Shown piece after piece: positions 14,874-26,249 of a stretch of 64,000 bases of DNA (positions are counted from its first letter, which is position 1; every line of letters starts with the position of its first letter). The stretch covers positions 434,001 through 498,000 of the forward strand of contig JAADEH010000012.1 in the NCBI GenBank assembly GCA_013153495.1, read 5' to 3'. A program made the position numbers and the translations under genes. The notes under the pieces were generated by a model. It was given only the letters and a program-made list of their open reading frames with translations, made no database searches and had not been told where the DNA came from. This stretch comes from Aquificota bacterium (lineage in GTDB: Bacteria; Aquificota; Aquificia; Aquificales; Aquificaceae).

Positions 14874-17800
14874 TCACATGGAAACTTTGACTTTCAAGCG
14901 GTTTGTTAGCACGTCTATGAGTTCAACGGAGGGGTTTATTCTGTAGTCGGGGGGTGTTTGTAAAACCGCTCTGTAATCTTTGCTTCTGACTTCTAAAACT
15001 AATTGCAGTCCTTCTTGGTCCAAGAAGCGGTCTAAAAGTTCTTTAAGTTTTTCCAGTTTTCCGTTGTTTGCGTCTCCTTCTCTGAGTATAAGGGTTATGT
15101 ATCCGTTGCCGTTTTTTGAGGCTTCTTCGGGCAGAAAGACTTCCTGAAGTATAACTTTTGTGCTTTCCGTTTCAAGGTCTTCGTCTATGTATCCTTTTAC
15201 CAATATAACCGCATCCTCTTTGAGTTTTTCCTTAAACTCTTCGTATGTGTCGGGAAAAGCTATCACCTCCACGATACCGCTTTTGTCTATTAGGTTAAAG
15301 ATAGCCATGTAGGTTCCATTTTTAGTTTTCTTAACTTGAAGTCCAGATACTACGCCTGCTAAGGTTACTGTCGAACCTCGCTCGAAGTTGTCGAGTTCTT
15401 CTATGGGGGTGAACTTGCCTGCGAGGAACTTCTCATACTTGTCCATCGGGTGTCCGGAGATGTAAAAACCTATAACCTCCTTTTCCATTCTAAGAAGGTC
15501 GTTTATGTCCATCTTCTTCCTTTTAGGAGCGGAACCGAAGAGGGAGTTCTGGGCAAGGCTCGTGGTGTCTTTTCCGGAGGATACTTTCTGTAAAAGCTCA
15601 TCCCTCTTTATGCCCGTGAAGTCAAAGGACCCCGCCTTTACCAGGCACTCTATCACTTTTTTGTTTACCTTTCTGCCGTCCACACGGGCTACGAAGTCCG
15701 CAAGCCCTCTGAAGTCCCTGTTTTTTCTTGCTTGGGTTATAGCCTTTGCCGCTTCCTCGCCGACACCTTTTATGCGTCCGATTCCGAACCTTATGTGTCT
15801 GTCCCCTTCTATTTTGAAGCCTACATCGCTTCGGTTTATGTCAGGGGGAAGTATCTCAAAGCCCATGAGCTTTGCGTCTTTTATGAGGTTTATGAACTTG
15901 TTGTCGTTCTTCTCGGTAGTGAGCTTGACCGCAAAGAATTCCGCGGGATAGTGAGCTTTCATGTAAGCGGTCCAGTAAGATATGTATCCGTAAGCTACCG
16001 AGTGGGACTTGTTGAAGGAGTATGAAGCAAACTTCTCTATGTCCTCCCAGAGTTTGGTTATTTTATCCTTCGGGTAGCCCCTCTGGACAGCCCCCTCTAT
16101 GAATTTCTCCCTCATCTTCTCCATGAGGTCTTTCTTCTTCTTCCCTATCGCCTTTCTGAGGGTGTCCGCTTCGCCGGGTGTAAAACCCGCAAGTATTTGG
16201 GACATCTTCATAACCTGCTCCTGATAAACGATTACGCCGTAGGTCTCTTTGAGGACCTCCTCCAGCTCAGGGAAGGGATACTCTACGGGTTCTTTACCGT
16301 GCTTGCGGTTTATGTAACGGTCCACCAGTCCGCTCTTGAGGGGTCCCGGTCTGTATAGGGCAAGGACAGCTACTATGTCGTCAAAGGTGTCTGGCTTAAG
16401 CCGTTTCAGAAGTTCCTTCATTCCCCTGCTCTCGAGCTGGAACACACCTGTGGTGTTACCCTCCTGAAGGAGTTTAAATACTTCTTCGTCGTCCATCGGA
16501 AGGGAAAGAAAGTCCACATCGACCCCGTGTCGTTCCCTCACGAGGTCCCGCATAGCCTTAAGCTCGGTAAGGGTCTTGAGACCCAAGAAGTCCATCTTCA
16601 GAAGTCCGAGTTCTTCCAGCTTGGTCATGTCGTATTGGGTCGCCACCGCTCCGTCCCGGTCGTAGAAGAGGGGAACGAGTTCACTCAGAGGTTTAGGAGC
16701 TATAACGACGCCTGCGGCGTGGAGAGAAGTGTGTCGTGTGAGACCTTCCAGCTTCAGAGCTATCTTAACGAGCTTATCTATCTCGGGGTTTTCTCTGCAC
16801 AGCTTCCTGAACTTGGTTACGTTGTCCTCTATGTCTCCCCTGTGGGCACCGTAGCGCTCTTTCAGGACCTCCATAGGGGTGGAATACATCTCCTCCAAGG
16901 AGAGCCAAGTTCCCTGAACGTCTCCCTGGGGTATGAGCTTTGCGAGCTGATCCGCTGTGGAGTAGGGTAATCCCAAGGCACGGGCAACGTCTCTGAGGGT
17001 CTGCTTTGCCTTCATGACGTTGTAGGTAATTATCTGGGCTACGTTCTCCCTGCCGTATCTGTCCTTAACATAGTCAATAACCTTATCCCTGTTGTCCTGA
17101 CAGAAGTCCACATCTATGTCCGGCATGGAGACCCTTTCGGGGTTTAGAAATCTCTCAAAGAGGAGACCGTGTTTTATGGGGTCAACGTCCGTTATGCCTA
17201 TAGCGTATGCTACGAGAGAACCCGCTGCGGAACCCCTTCCGGGACCGACGGGAATGCTCCTGTTCTTTGCCCAGTTTATAAAGTCCTGAACTATCAGGAA
17301 GTATCCCGCAAAGCCCATACGGTTTATAACTTCAAGCTCGTATTCGAGCCTCTCCCAATACTCCTTAGAGTCCTTTGCCTGACCTCTGGCAATCCTCTGC
17401 TTTAAACCTCTTATGGCAAGCTGTCGCAGGTGTTCCTCCAAGGTCTCTCCCGGTGGAACTTGATACTCGGGTAGAAGGTAGGAGCTGTTTTCGAAAAACT
17501 CAAAGCTGTCAGCGACCTTATCCGCAACCTCGAGGGTGTTCAGTAGAGCCTGCTCCCATCCGTCGAATTTACCCTCAAACTTTTTCCAAACCTCCTGTGC
17601 ACTTGCAAAGTGAAGTCCGTCGTTGGCACACCTGAAACCTCCCTTGGTGATGTCGTGAACGGTTCTCTTCATCTGTATAGCCATCAGAACCGTGTGGGCT
17701 TCTCTGTCTTCCGGGTTAAGGTAGTGGGAGTCGTTGGTAGCTATGAGCTTCACCTTATACTTTTTGGCTATCTCTATCAGGTTTCTGTTAGCGGTTGCCT

Positions 17801-18374
17801 GCTCCTCCAAGTCGTTTGACTGAAGCTCCAAGTATAGGTCCTCTCCGAAGATGTCCTTAAATTTCTTTACCCACTCCTGAGCCTTTGCGGTCTCGTTTAT
17901 GGAAGCGTAATAGGTGGGAACACCTTTCAGACATGCGGTCAGAGCTATTAGACCCTCTCCGTATTTTTCCAACAGCTCGTAATCTATACGAGGTTTGTAG
18001 TAAAAACCTTCCTTGTAGGCAAGGGTGGAGAGCTTGAAGAGGTTTTTTAATCCCCTTTCGTTCTTGGCTATGAGTATAAGGTGGTGGTTATACTTGTCGG
18101 TTATGTTGTCTTCGCTCCCTTTGGTTCTGCGGTCAAAGCGTGAACCGGTGGTGAAGTAGGCTTCCATACCTATTATGGGCTTTATACCCTCCGACTTTAG
18201 GCTCTTGTAGAAGTGAAAGGAACCGAACAGGTTTCCGTGGTCCGAGACACCTACTGCTCTAAAGCCGTGTTCTTTGGCTTTCCTGACCAAGTCCTCTATC
18301 TTTATGGCACCGTCTAAGAGGGAATACTGGGTGTGCAGGTGAAGGTGAACAAAATCCTTAACCCCTCCGCTCAT
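14874..18374 (-). CDS. dnaE: DNA polymerase III alpha subunit
   Basis: This 1166-residue replicative polymerase has the DnaE1 layout. An N-terminal PHP domain (HLHLHTQYSLLDGA, residues ~10-23) comes first. The C-family polymerase palm has the catalytic aspartates in SMPDIDVDFCQDNRDK and GPGRGSAAGSLVAYA. A helix-hairpin-helix and beta-binding region follows, and then an OB-fold domain (about 980-1080, TVTLAGVVSGLQVKKTKNG) ahead of the tau-binding end. Length matches bacterial DnaE. The PHP domain keeps the His/Asp pattern, so proofreading or metal binding by PHP is possible. The ATG follows a TATCAT box by 9 bases with no ribosome binding site. It is transcribed alone. Confidence 0.97.
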   Translation of the reverse strand: MSGGVKDFVHLHLHTQYSLLDGAIKIEDLVRKAKEHGFRAVGVSDHGNLFGSFHFYKSLKSEGIKPIIGMEAYFTTGSRFDRRTKGSEDNITDKYNHHLILIAKNERGLKNLFKLSTLAYKEGFYYKPRIDYELLEKYGEGLIALTACLKGVPTYYASINETAKAQEWVKKFKDIFGEDLYLELQSNDLEEQATANRNLIEIAKKYKVKLIATNDSHYLNPEDREAHTVLMAIQMKRTVHDITKGGFRCANDGLHFASAQEVWKKFEGKFDGWEQALLNTLEVADKVADSFEFFENSSYLLPEYQVPPGETLEEHLRQLAIRGLKQRIARGQAKDSKEYWERLEYELEVINRMGFAGYFLIVQDFINWAKNRSIPVGPGRGSAAGSLVAYAIGITDVDPIKHGLLFERFLNPERVSMPDIDVDFCQDNRDKVIDYVKDRYGRENVAQIITYNVMKAKQTLRDVARALGLPYSTADQLAKLIPQGDVQGTWLSLEEMYSTPMEVLKERYGAHRGDIEDNVTKFRKLCRENPEIDKLVKIALKLEGLTRHTSLHAAGVVIAPKPLSELVPLFYDRDGAVATQYDMTKLEELGLLKMDFLGLKTLTELKAMRDLVRERHGVDVDFLSLPMDDEEVFKLLQEGNTTGVFQLESRGMKELLKRLKPDTFDDIVAVLALYRPGPLKSGLVDRYINRKHGKEPVEYPFPELEEVLKETYGVIVYQEQVMKMSQILAGFTPGEADTLRKAIGKKKKDLMEKMREKFIEGAVQRGYPKDKITKLWEDIEKFASYSFNKSHSVAYGYISYWTAYMKAHYPAEFFAVKLTTEKNDNKFINLIKDAKLMGFEILPPDINRSDVGFKIEGDRHIRFGIGRIKGVGEEAAKAITQARKNRDFRGLADFVARVDGRKVNKKVIECLVKAGSFDFTGIKRDELLQKVSSGKDTTSLAQNSLFGSAPKRKKMDINDLLRMEKEVIGFYISGHPMDKYEKFLAGKFTPIEELDNFERGSTVTLAGVVSGLQVKKTKNGTYMAIFNLIDKSGIVEVIAFPDTYEEFKEKLKEDAVILVKGYIDEDLETESTKVILQEVFLPEEASKNGNGYITLILREGDANNGKLEKLKELLDRFLDQEGLQLVLEVRSKDYRAVLQTPPDYRINPSVELIDVLTNRLKVKVSM

Positions 18375-18383
18375 GGTTTGTAA

Positions 18384-18389
18384 ATGATA
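18384..18389 (-). promoter_or_regulatory. -10-like box of dnaE, leaderless type
   Basis: On the minus strand TATCAT ends 9 bases before the dnaE ATG, with no Shine-Dalgarno sequence between. Confidence 0.3.
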
Positions 18390-18472
18390 CGGAGATAGTT
18401 TCGGGTTTTTAAGGACGAAAATGGAAAGGGTGTAGCGAACTTAGAAGCAACTCCTTAAGTGTATGGAAAGAC

Positions 18473-19744
18473 TTAGGTTTTTTCCTCTGCCCTCTTCATT
18501 ACCTTAACTATCACCTCTTTGACCCTGTTCTTCTCCACGTCTCCCACTATGAACTTGAAGCCTTCGTATTCGAACTCGTCTCCCTTTTCGGGAACTTTTT
18601 CGAGGTTAGCCATAACGAAACCGCTGACTGTATCGTAATCGTAGTCTTCGGGAAGTTCAAATCCCAAGGACTCTGCAACCTCTTCTATGTCGGTAGAGCC
18701 ATCTATCTTGAACATATCGTAGGAGAGCTTCTCTATGTCCTTCTCCTCCTCCCACTCCTCGGGGACTTCACCCACGAGCCACCGGAGAACATCATACATG
18801 GTTACCAGTCCCGAAACCGCTCCGTGCTCATCTACGACTATCGCTATCTGAGTTTTTGCTTTCTTAAGCTCCTGAAGGAGACTTCCCACACTCATTACCT
18901 CGGGAACGAAGAGCACCTCCCTCCTGAACTCGACCAGTTTCCTGTCCTTGTTCCTGTTTATAGGTAGTAGGTCCTTTACGTGAACCACCCCGCTTATGTC
19001 GTCGAGCCTCTCCTTATAGATGGGTATCCTGCTGTGTCCGTGTCTCTTTATGTCCTCTATAACCTCACCCACCTTTGCATCCTCTTTTAAGGCAAATATG
19101 TCCGGTCTGGGGGTCATTATCTCCCTAACGAGGACCTCGTCCATCTCGAAGACCTTTTCCACCATTTCCCTTTCCTCTTCGGAAAACTCCCCAGCCTCTA
19201 TACCCATCTCAAGTATGCCAAGCAACCTGTCTTCCGAGAGCTGGAACTCCTCCTTCTCCTTTGTCTCTATACCCAGCTTCTTGAGAAGTCCCTGAACGGG
19301 CAGAAGGAGAACCCACCTGACGGGGGTTATGAGGATGTGGAACACATAAAAAACGGGAGCGTATAGCAAAGACAACCTATCAGTTACGGGAAGAACTACG
19401 CTCTTGGGAAGGGTCTCACCGAATATGAATATCAGGAAGGTCATGATTACTGCGGAAAGGAAGGCACCTTCCTTCCCAAAACTTTCCGTAAAGAGCTTGG
19501 CTCCGTAGGAGGATATAAAGACGTTCACTATTTCGTTCCCTATGAGTATGGAGATTATCAGCTCCTTGGGCTTGGAGAGGAGTTTCATCAAGAGCTTGTA
19601 TAGCCTGCTTTTGGAATACTTCATGAGGAGTGGCTTGCTGACGCTGAAAAAAACCACCTCCGAGGAAGCGAAGAAGCCGGACATAAATAGCAGAAAGGCA
19701 AAAACGAGAAGGTCAGTATAGGTTGCAGTTAACGACCCTTCCAT
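18473..19744 (-). CDS. CNNM/CorC/HlyC-family transporter-like protein
   Basis: This 423-residue membrane protein is built as an N-terminal DUF21 membrane domain (about 1-140, four hydrophobic segments), a CBS pair (about 200-320, starting at the conserved IMTPRPDIFAL), and a C-terminal CorC/HlyC domain (about 340-420). Family members act in Mg2+ or Na+ transport or in membrane stress; 'hemolysin' is a historical name. The window also holds corA at 55-996, but the two are far apart. The gene starts inside the end of the preceding ABC ATPase gene (32-base overlap), suggesting a shared transcript hemN-ABC-corC. Confidence 0.9.
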   Translation of the reverse strand: MEGSLTATYTDLLVFAFLLFMSGFFASSEVVFFSVSKPLLMKYSKSRLYKLLMKLLSKPKELIISILIGNEIVNVFISSYGAKLFTESFGKEGAFLSAVIMTFLIFIFGETLPKSVVLPVTDRLSLLYAPVFYVFHILITPVRWVLLLPVQGLLKKLGIETKEKEEFQLSEDRLLGILEMGIEAGEFSEEEREMVEKVFEMDEVLVREIMTPRPDIFALKEDAKVGEVIEDIKRHGHSRIPIYKERLDDISGVVHVKDLLPINRNKDRKLVEFRREVLFVPEVMSVGSLLQELKKAKTQIAIVVDEHGAVSGLVTMYDVLRWLVGEVPEEWEEEKDIEKLSYDMFKIDGSTDIEEVAESLGFELPEDYDYDTVSGFVMANLEKVPEKGDEFEYEGFKFIVGDVEKNRVKEVIVKVMKRAEEKT

Positions 19745-20633
19745 TCAGCTCGAACCTCCTGACTTTGGTAGAGCATTCTTCCATAAATTCTGGACAGCGG
19801 GGAGCGAAGGGACATCCTCTCTGGGGAATCGAGTATTCCGACTCTTCGTAGGAATATTCCCTCCTCTCCCGGGGATGACGAACGGGAACGTTGCTGAGTA
19901 AAAACTTCGTGTAAGGGTGAAGGGGAGAATTTAAGACCTTTTCCTTATTACCCATCTCCATAAGCATACCACCGTATATCACCCCTATACGGTCCGCAAG
20001 TTTTTCCACCACCCTTATGTCGTGGGTTATGAATATAAAGGCTATGCCTTCCTCCTTTAAGGTTCTAAACAAATCCAGGATTTGAGCCTGAACGGATACA
20101 TCGAGGGAAGCGGTAGGCTCGTCCGCAACCACGAGAAGGGGTTTTAAAACTATGGCTCGTGCAATAGCTACCCTCTGCCTCTGACCACCCGAAAGGTCGT
20201 CGGGTTTTCTCTTCAGAAACTCTTCCGAAAGCTGAACCCTCTCTATGGCTTCTCTGACCCTTTTTTTCCTATCCCTTTCTCCGTGAACAAGAAGAGGCTC
20301 CTCCACTATCTCCTCAACCTTCATTCGAGGGTTTAAAGAGCTTCTGGGGTCCTGAAAAACCACGGATACCTTTCTCGTGTATTCCTTCCCCATGGAGAAT
20401 ATTTCCCTGCCCTGGAAGAGTATCTCACCCCTTGTTGGTTTTTCCAGCCTGAGAACGAGCTTGCCGAGGGTGGTCTTTCCCGAACCCGACTCACCGACTA
20501 TACCGAGCACTTCCCCTTTCGAGATTTTAAAAGCCACTCCCCGAAGGGCATAAAAGTCTTCCTTTTGAAAAAAACCTTTTCTGACTTTGTATAGCTTATA
20601 AACCTCCCTTACCTCTAAGAGCGTTTCCATCAT
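19713..20633 (-). CDS. oligopeptide/dipeptide ABC transporter ATP-binding protein (OppF/DppF-like)
   Basis: This 306-residue ABC ATPase has Walker [12 protein letters not shown] (about 51-61), the signature [14 protein letters not shown], Walker [12 protein letters not shown], and the H-loop ITHDIR. It carries the C-terminal Opp extension with a cysteine-bearing tail ([15 protein letters not shown]) typical of OppF/DppF proteins that bind an Fe-S cluster or zinc there. ATG codons at 20633 and 20630 are both possible; the second overlaps the hemN stop. The permease at 23210-24193 may belong to the same transporter, but hemN, csp and a DUF58 gene separate them. OppA, OppB and OppD are not in this window. 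Confidence 0.9.
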   Translation of the reverse strand: MMETLLEVREVYKLYKVRKGFFQKEDFYALRGVAFKISKGEVLGIVGESGSGKTTLGKLVLRLEKPTRGEILFQGREIFSMGKEYTRKVSVVFQDPRSSLNPRMKVEEIVEEPLLVHGERDRKKRVREAIERVQLSEEFLKRKPDDLSGGQRQRVAIARAIVLKPLLVVADEPTASLDVSVQAQILDLFRTLKEEGIAFIFITHDIRVVEKLADRIGVIYGGMLMEMGNKEKVLNSPLHPYTKFLLSNVPVRHPRERREYSYEESEYSIPQRGCPFAPRCPEFMEECSTKVRRFELNGRVVNCNLY

Positions 20634-22000
20634 ATGGTTCTTGAAAACCTAAGCTCCCTTTTGTTTCTAAGGTGTGCGTCAAAAACCATAGCAACGTTCC
20701 TGATAAGGAGTCTCCCCACGGGGAGTATCTCTATGCCTTCGGAACTTACCTTTATAAGCCCGTCCTCCTCAAGTTCTTTAAGCTCTTCAAGCTCCCGGGA
20801 AAAGTAGTCTCGGAAGTTTATCCCGAACTCCTCCTCTATGCGGGAGAACTTTACCCCCAGGTTGCACATTATGTCCATTATCACTTCCCTTCTTATGAAG
20901 TCGTCCTCCGTGAGAATGTAACCTCTGTATGTGGGGAGCTTACCCTCGTCTATGGAAAGGTTGTAGTCTCTGAGGGTTTTATAGTTTTGAAAGTATGAGT
21001 CGTATAGCATTCCTATGGAGGTGGCTCCAAAACCTACCAACTCCACACCCTTCCTCGTGGTGTATCCCTGAAAGTTCCTCCACAATTTGCCTTCTCTCTG
21101 GGCAACCGCAAGCTCGTCCTCGGGTTTTGCAAAGTGGTCCATTCCTATATACACATACCCCGCATCTTGAAACTTATCTATGACCATCTCCAGTATGGAG
21201 AGCTTCTCCTCGGGAGAGGGTAGAGTATCCGGGTTTATGTGCTTCTGGATAGGTTTCACCCAGGGAACATAGGCAAAGCTGTAAACCGCTATCCTGTCGG
21301 GGTTAAGCTCTATTACCTTATCCACGGTTTTGGCAAAGCTATCCCTCGTCTGGTATGGGAGTCCGTATATGAGGTCTATGTTTATACTCTGAAAACCCAA
21401 AGCCCTGAGCTTCTCCATGGTCTCCTTCATCAGGGAATAGGGCTGAATTCTGTTTATAGCTCTTTGGACCTTTTCATCTAAGTCTTGGAGTCCCATGCTT
21501 ATGCGGTTAAAACCCACTTCCCTTATTACCTCAAGCTGTTTGTCGGTAGCGTAGCGTGGGTCTATCTCTATGCTCACCTCCGCATCGGGAGAGAAGTCAA
21601 ACCTCTTCTTTATCTCTCCCATGAACTCCTCTATCTCTTCGGGTTCCAGGTAGTTCGGTGTTCCTCCTCCCCAGTGGAGTTGAGACACCTTGCGGGAACG
21701 GTCCAGGTAGGAGGAGACCATGTCCATCTCTTTATAAACACGCTCAAGGTAAGGTCTTTCTATACCTTTACGGTGGGAAATTATTATGTTGCAACCGCAG
21801 TAGTAGCAACCGCTCTCACAGAAGGGTATGTGAAAGTATAAGGATAGAGGGGTTTTCCTCTCGTTGCTCTTTACGAGTCTTTCTCTGTAATCCTCCGATG
21901 TTATCTCTTCCGCGAACTCTGTGGCGGGCGGATAGCTGGTGTATCTCGGACCCGGACGGTCGTATTTCTTTATAAGCTCTCTATCAAATACCGTTCTCAT
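20630..22000 (-). CDS. hemN: oxygen-independent coproporphyrinogen III oxidase
   Basis: This 456-residue radical SAM enzyme of heme synthesis decarboxylates coproporphyrinogen III to protoporphyrinogen IX without O2. The N-terminal [14 protein letters not shown] motif is typical of true HemN. The 4Fe-4S cysteines are C61, C65 and C68 in [12 protein letters not shown], with the extra C70 also conserved. WGGGTPNYL is the SAM-binding segment, and the HemN C-terminal domain is present. These features set it apart from HemW. It is the first gene of a minus-strand run with the ABC ATPase and the CorC-like gene. AT-rich -10 candidates (TATATT, TTTATA) lie within 20 bases of the ATG. Confidence 0.95.
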   Translation of the reverse strand: MRTVFDRELIKKYDRPGPRYTSYPPATEFAEEITSEDYRERLVKSNERKTPLSLYFHIPFCESGCYYCGCNIIISHRKGIERPYLERVYKEMDMVSSYLDRSRKVSQLHWGGGTPNYLEPEEIEEFMGEIKKRFDFSPDAEVSIEIDPRYATDKQLEVIREVGFNRISMGLQDLDEKVQRAINRIQPYSLMKETMEKLRALGFQSINIDLIYGLPYQTRDSFAKTVDKVIELNPDRIAVYSFAYVPWVKPIQKHINPDTLPSPEEKLSILEMVIDKFQDAGYVYIGMDHFAKPEDELAVAQREGKLWRNFQGYTTRKGVELVGFGATSIGMLYDSYFQNYKTLRDYNLSIDEGKLPTYRGYILTEDDFIRREVIMDIMCNLGVKFSRIEEEFGINFRDYFSRELEELKELEEDGLIKVSSEGIEILPVGRLLIRNVAMVFDAHLRNKRELRFSRTI

Positions 22001-22033
22001 GGTTCATATAAATATAGTCTTTTCTGAAAGTCC

Positions 22034-22062
22034 TTGACTTATTTCCTGACAAAACCTATATT
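22034..22062 (+). promoter_or_regulatory. sigma-70-type promoter of the cold-shock gene
   Basis: TTGACT at 22034-22039 and TATATT at 22057-22062 are separated by exactly 17 bases, the best two-box promoter in the window. The predicted start near 22069 leaves a leader of about 80 bases before the ATG. The leader holds a GC-rich inverted stretch around GGGCGCC and an AGGAGG at 22134-22139. A long structured leader is characteristic of cold-shock genes. Confidence 0.65.
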
Positions 22063-22149
22063 GAAGGCTGGACTTGGAACTCCGAGAGGGGAGGGCGCCT
22101 TACCCTTTCGTGTTTCAGGTCGCAGAAATTTGTAGGAGGTTTTTGTTCC

Positions 22150-22365
22150 ATGGCTTTCACAGGCACAGTTAAGTGGTTCAGCAAGGACAAAGGTTACGGG
22201 TTTATAACCCGTGATGACAATCAGGGGGACGTTTTCGTCCACTTCACCGCCATTCAGAAGGAAGGCTTTAAGACCCTCGAGCAGGGGCAGAGGGTTGAGT
22301 TCGAGATAGAAGAGGACGTAAAAGGTCCGAGAGCGAAGAACGTCGTTATTCTCAACGGTCAGTAA
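22150..22365 (+). CDS. cold-shock domain protein (CspA family)
   Basis: This 71-residue single-domain OB-fold protein binds single-stranded RNA/DNA. RNP1 (KGYGFITR, residues 17-24) and RNP2 (DVFVHFTAI) are intact. [16 protein letters not shown] is the family opening. Length is normal. A Shine-Dalgarno AGGAGG lies 10 bases before the ATG, and a strong promoter with a leader of about 80 bases is present. In a thermophile it probably works as a general RNA chaperone and translation modulator rather than only in cold shock. The 3' end overlaps the convergent DUF58 gene by 7 bases, so any terminator must lie within that gene. Confidence 0.96.
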   Translation: MAFTGTVKWFSKDKGYGFITRDDNQGDVFVHFTAIQKEGFKTLEQGQRVEFEIEEDVKGPRAKNVVILNGQ

Positions 22366-23213
22366 AGGGCAAGTTCCCTCAAAAGAAGTCTCTTTTGGTG
22401 TTCCCCCCTCTGCGGGGGGAATTCCCTATCATCTAACTTAAGACCTACCGCATGACCTTCCTTTATCAGGTTTATCACTAAGTAGGCAAGCTTTGAAATC
22501 TTCTCTTCCTTGCTACCTTCAACCATTTCCATAGAGAGAATAATAGGTTCTCTATCTTCTCCTACCATGTCTTTAACGAGCAGGTCTCCAACCTTTGCGC
22601 TGAGTTTCCAGTGAATGAGCTTCATAGGTTCTCCGGAATAAGTTTTTATGTTCTTAAGTTCTTCGTATCCTTTGGATATTACTCTCCTCGAGGAGGAACC
22701 TTCCTTTTTTGCCTCTACCGACAGAGCAGGAAGTTTTGTAGGAATGGGTTTGGGAAAAACTATCAGGTGGGTCTCAATCTCCAGCTCGAGGCTTCTAACG
22801 AACATGCCGAGAGGAAAGTCCGAACTCAGAACCAGCCTAACGCTTTTTACCTCACCCCTCCGGGGAAACTTCATATCGAGCCTACACTCCCTGTCCTTCA
22901 AGTCCACCATCGGGAAAAGGCACTCTCCCTCTTCAGAGGATACCTTTATTAAAAAGGAGGGGAACCTTCCTTCCTTAAAGAGAACCAGCCTGAAAGGTGT
23001 TCTTTCTTCCGCATAAACCTCGGGAGGTGGTATGAGACGAACTTTTATTCCCCTTATGTTAAAGAGAGAAACCAGTCCCGAAGTTAGCATGAGGGACAGC
23101 AGGGAAGACACGAGTATGTATAGCAAATTGTTCCCCGTATTGGCTGCGGCTATGCCGAGCAGTATGGTAACTCCTATGAATACGCTTCCCGACCTCTTTA
23201 CCTTTACCTTCAT
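22359..23213 (-). CDS. DUF58 domain-containing membrane protein
   Basis: This 284-residue protein has two N-terminal transmembrane segments ([20 protein letters not shown] and a following [20 protein letters not shown]), an Ig-like beta region, and the DUF58 core around [25 protein letters not shown]58 proteins normally pair with a MoxR ATPase and a transglutaminase-like protein; neither is adjacent. The start overlaps the stop of the ABC permease upstream by 4 bases. Two hairpins that may terminate the convergent csp mRNA lie within its final codons. Function unknown. Confidence 0.82.
   Translation of the reverse strand: MKVKVKRSGSVFIGVTILLGIAAANTGNNLLYILVSSLLSLMLTSGLVSLFNIRGIKVRLIPPPEVYAEERTPFRLVLFKEGRFPSFLIKVSSEEGECLFPMVDLKDRECRLDMKFPRRGEVKSVRLVLSSDFPLGMFVRSLELEIETHLIVFPKPIPTKLPALSVEAKKEGSSSRRVISKGYEELKNIKTYSGEPMKLIHWKLSAKVGDLLVKDMVGEDREPIILSMEMVEGSKEEKISKLAYLVINLIKEGHAVGLKLDDREFPPQRGEHQKRLLLRELALY
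22380..22397 (+). terminator. hairpin downstream of csp (first of two)
   Basis: CAAAAGA pairs with TCTTTTG around a 4-base loop (AGTC), 14 bases after the csp stop. It is inside the coding sequence of the opposite-strand DUF58 gene. A U-rich half follows, but there is no true U-tract, so its activity as a terminator is uncertain. Confidence 0.35.
22401..22421 (+). terminator. GC-rich hairpin downstream of csp (second of two)
   Basis: TTCCCCCC pairs with GGGGGGAA (8 bp) around the loop TCTGC, 35 bases after the csp stop and inside the DUF58 coding sequence. No U-tract follows; it could stop or stabilise the csp mRNA. Confidence 0.4.
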
Positions 23214-24193
23214 TTCTTCTTCACCAGATTGTCCCCCAAGATGTTAAAGGCAAGTATGGTAAGAAAGATAGCCATTCCCGGAGAGAGCATCCACGGGAAG
23301 GAGGAAAGGACATTGGTGTTTCTTACTTCCGAGAGCATGTTACCCCAGCTCGGCTGGGGTTCTTGAATTCCTAAACCTAAGAGGCTAAGCGCTGCCTCAC
23401 CGAGTATGTAAGCGGGTATGGAAAGGGTTGCGGAGACTATCAGGTAGTAGTAGGTATTGGGAAGTATGTGCTTTCTGAGAATTCTAAAGGTTCCTGCACC
23501 GTAGGTCTTTGCCGCAAGGACAAACTCCTTTTCCCTTATGGACAGAACCATGCCCCTCACCACCCTCGCAAGCCCTGCCCAACCTAAGAGAGACAGTATG
23601 AAGACTATCATCAAAAATATCTGTCCGCTGGTCATCTCTAAGGGAAAAACAGCCCTCAGAGACAGGAGTAGGTAAAAGGTGGGAATTGACATCAGAATTT
23701 CTACCAGTCTCATGGTGAGAGTATCGACCTTGCCTCCGAAGTATCCCGATATTCCACCCACTACGGCACCTATCAGGAAAGTTACGGTTGTGCCTATTAT
23801 CCCCACACCGAGGGAGTATCTCGCCCCGTAAAGGAGACGGGAAAAAACGTCCCTGCCCAGCTTATCCCCGCCGAGAAGGTATAACCTGCAGGGTTTCTCC
23901 ACCGAAAGGAGCTTAAAACCGAACTCGGTTTTGGAGAAGAACTTTAACCTGCAGGAAACGTCCTTCCGCTCCTCATACACCTTAAAGAGAGGGTCTTTGA
24001 GTTCGTAGAGGTTTATGTAGGGGAAGGTGAGTTTTCCGTCTTTGAAGAAGTGTATCCGTGTGGGAGGGTGGTAGGGTTTTTGTCGGTTCTGGAGGTCGTA
24101 AGGGTAGGGAGCTATAAAGTCCGCAAAGAGAGCGCAGGAAAATATGAAAACTATAAGGGCAAGGGAGAACTTAACGCTTCCGCTCACAGTCAA
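23210..24193 (-). CDS. ABC transporter permease, OppC/DppC-like
   Basis: This 327-residue permease has six predicted membrane helices: one at the N-terminus and the rest in a C-terminal block after a periplasmic insert of about 80 residues (about 30-110). GGDKLGRDVFSRLLYGARYSL opens the membrane block as in DppC. The EAA-type loop is seen as LAAKTYGAGTFRILRKHILPN. The insert contains two cysteines (VSCRLKF, KPCRLYL), which is unusual. The longest frame starts with TTG at 24193; GTG at 24187 is equally possible and would sit about where a transcript from the minus-strand TATAAT at 24195-24200 should begin. It probably pairs with the ATPase at 19713-20633. Confidence 0.87.
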   Translation of the reverse strand: MTVSGSVKFSLALIVFIFSCALFADFIAPYPYDLQNRQKPYHPPTRIHFFKDGKLTFPYINLYELKDPLFKVYEERKDVSCRLKFFSKTEFGFKLLSVEKPCRLYLLGGDKLGRDVFSRLLYGARYSLGVGIIGTTVTFLIGAVVGGISGYFGGKVDTLTMRLVEILMSIPTFYLLLSLRAVFPLEMTSGQIFLMIVFILSLLGWAGLARVVRGMVLSIREKEFVLAAKTYGAGTFRILRKHILPNTYYYLIVSATLSIPAYILGEAALSLLGLGIQEPQPSWGNMLSEVRNTNVLSSFPWMLSPGMAIFLTILAFNILGDNLVKKK

Positions 24194-24201
24194 GATTATA
24201 G

Positions 24202-25786
<1,585 letters not shown>

Positions 25787-25788
25787 GA

Positions 25789-26235
25789 CTACCTCTTTAC
25801 CTCTTCCAGTTTGCGGGAAGCCGCATACAGGGTAGCCTGAGCGACAACCTGACCGTCCACCTTGGCTACACCTCTCATCTTGGAAAGAGCCTTTTTGAGG
25901 GAAATTACCTCAAGCTCCATAACGAGCTGGTCCCCGGGAAAGACCGGTCTCTTAAAACGAGCATCATCTATACCTGCAAACACAACCGCATACTTACCTA
26001 TCTCAAGGTTGAGGGACTTTATCATCAGTATTCCGCCCACCTGTGCCATGGCTTCCAGTATGTAAACGCCGGGAAAGAGGGGAAACCCCGGAAAGTGTCC
26101 CTGAAAAACGGGTTCGTTAACGCTCACATTCTTTATACCAACTATCCTCTTCCCCTCCTCATACTCAACAATTTTGTCAACGAGTAGCAACGGATACCTG
26201 TGAGGTAGAACTTCCATTATCTCGAGAATGTCCAT
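25789..26235 (-). CDS. fabZ: 3-hydroxyacyl-[acyl-carrier-protein] dehydratase
   Basis: This 148-residue hot-dog-fold enzyme dehydrates 3-hydroxyacyl-ACP in fatty acid synthesis. The catalytic His is in [12 protein letters not shown] and the catalytic Glu in [11 protein letters not shown]. The opening [13 protein letters not shown] is the FabZ signature. Length matches the family. The ATG follows a TATAAT box by 8 bases and has no ribosome binding site, although the archease gene upstream on the same strand ends only 9 bases away. It therefore appears to have its own promoter. It is separated from the convergent FtsB-like gene by only 2 bases. Confidence 0.96.
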   Translation of the reverse strand: MDILEIMEVLPHRYPLLLVDKIVEYEEGKRIVGIKNVSVNEPVFQGHFPGFPLFPGVYILEAMAQVGGILMIKSLNLEIGKYAVVFAGIDDARFKRPVFPGDQLVMELEVISLKKALSKMRGVAKVDGQVVAQATLYAASRKLEEVKR

Positions 26236-26243
26236 GGCTCGTT

Positions 26244-26249
26244 ATTATA
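26244..26249 (-). promoter_or_regulatory. -10-like box of fabZ, leaderless type
   Basis: On the minus strand TATAAT ends 8 bases before the fabZ ATG. It overlaps the 3' end of the archease gene. No Shine-Dalgarno sequence is present. Confidence 0.45.
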
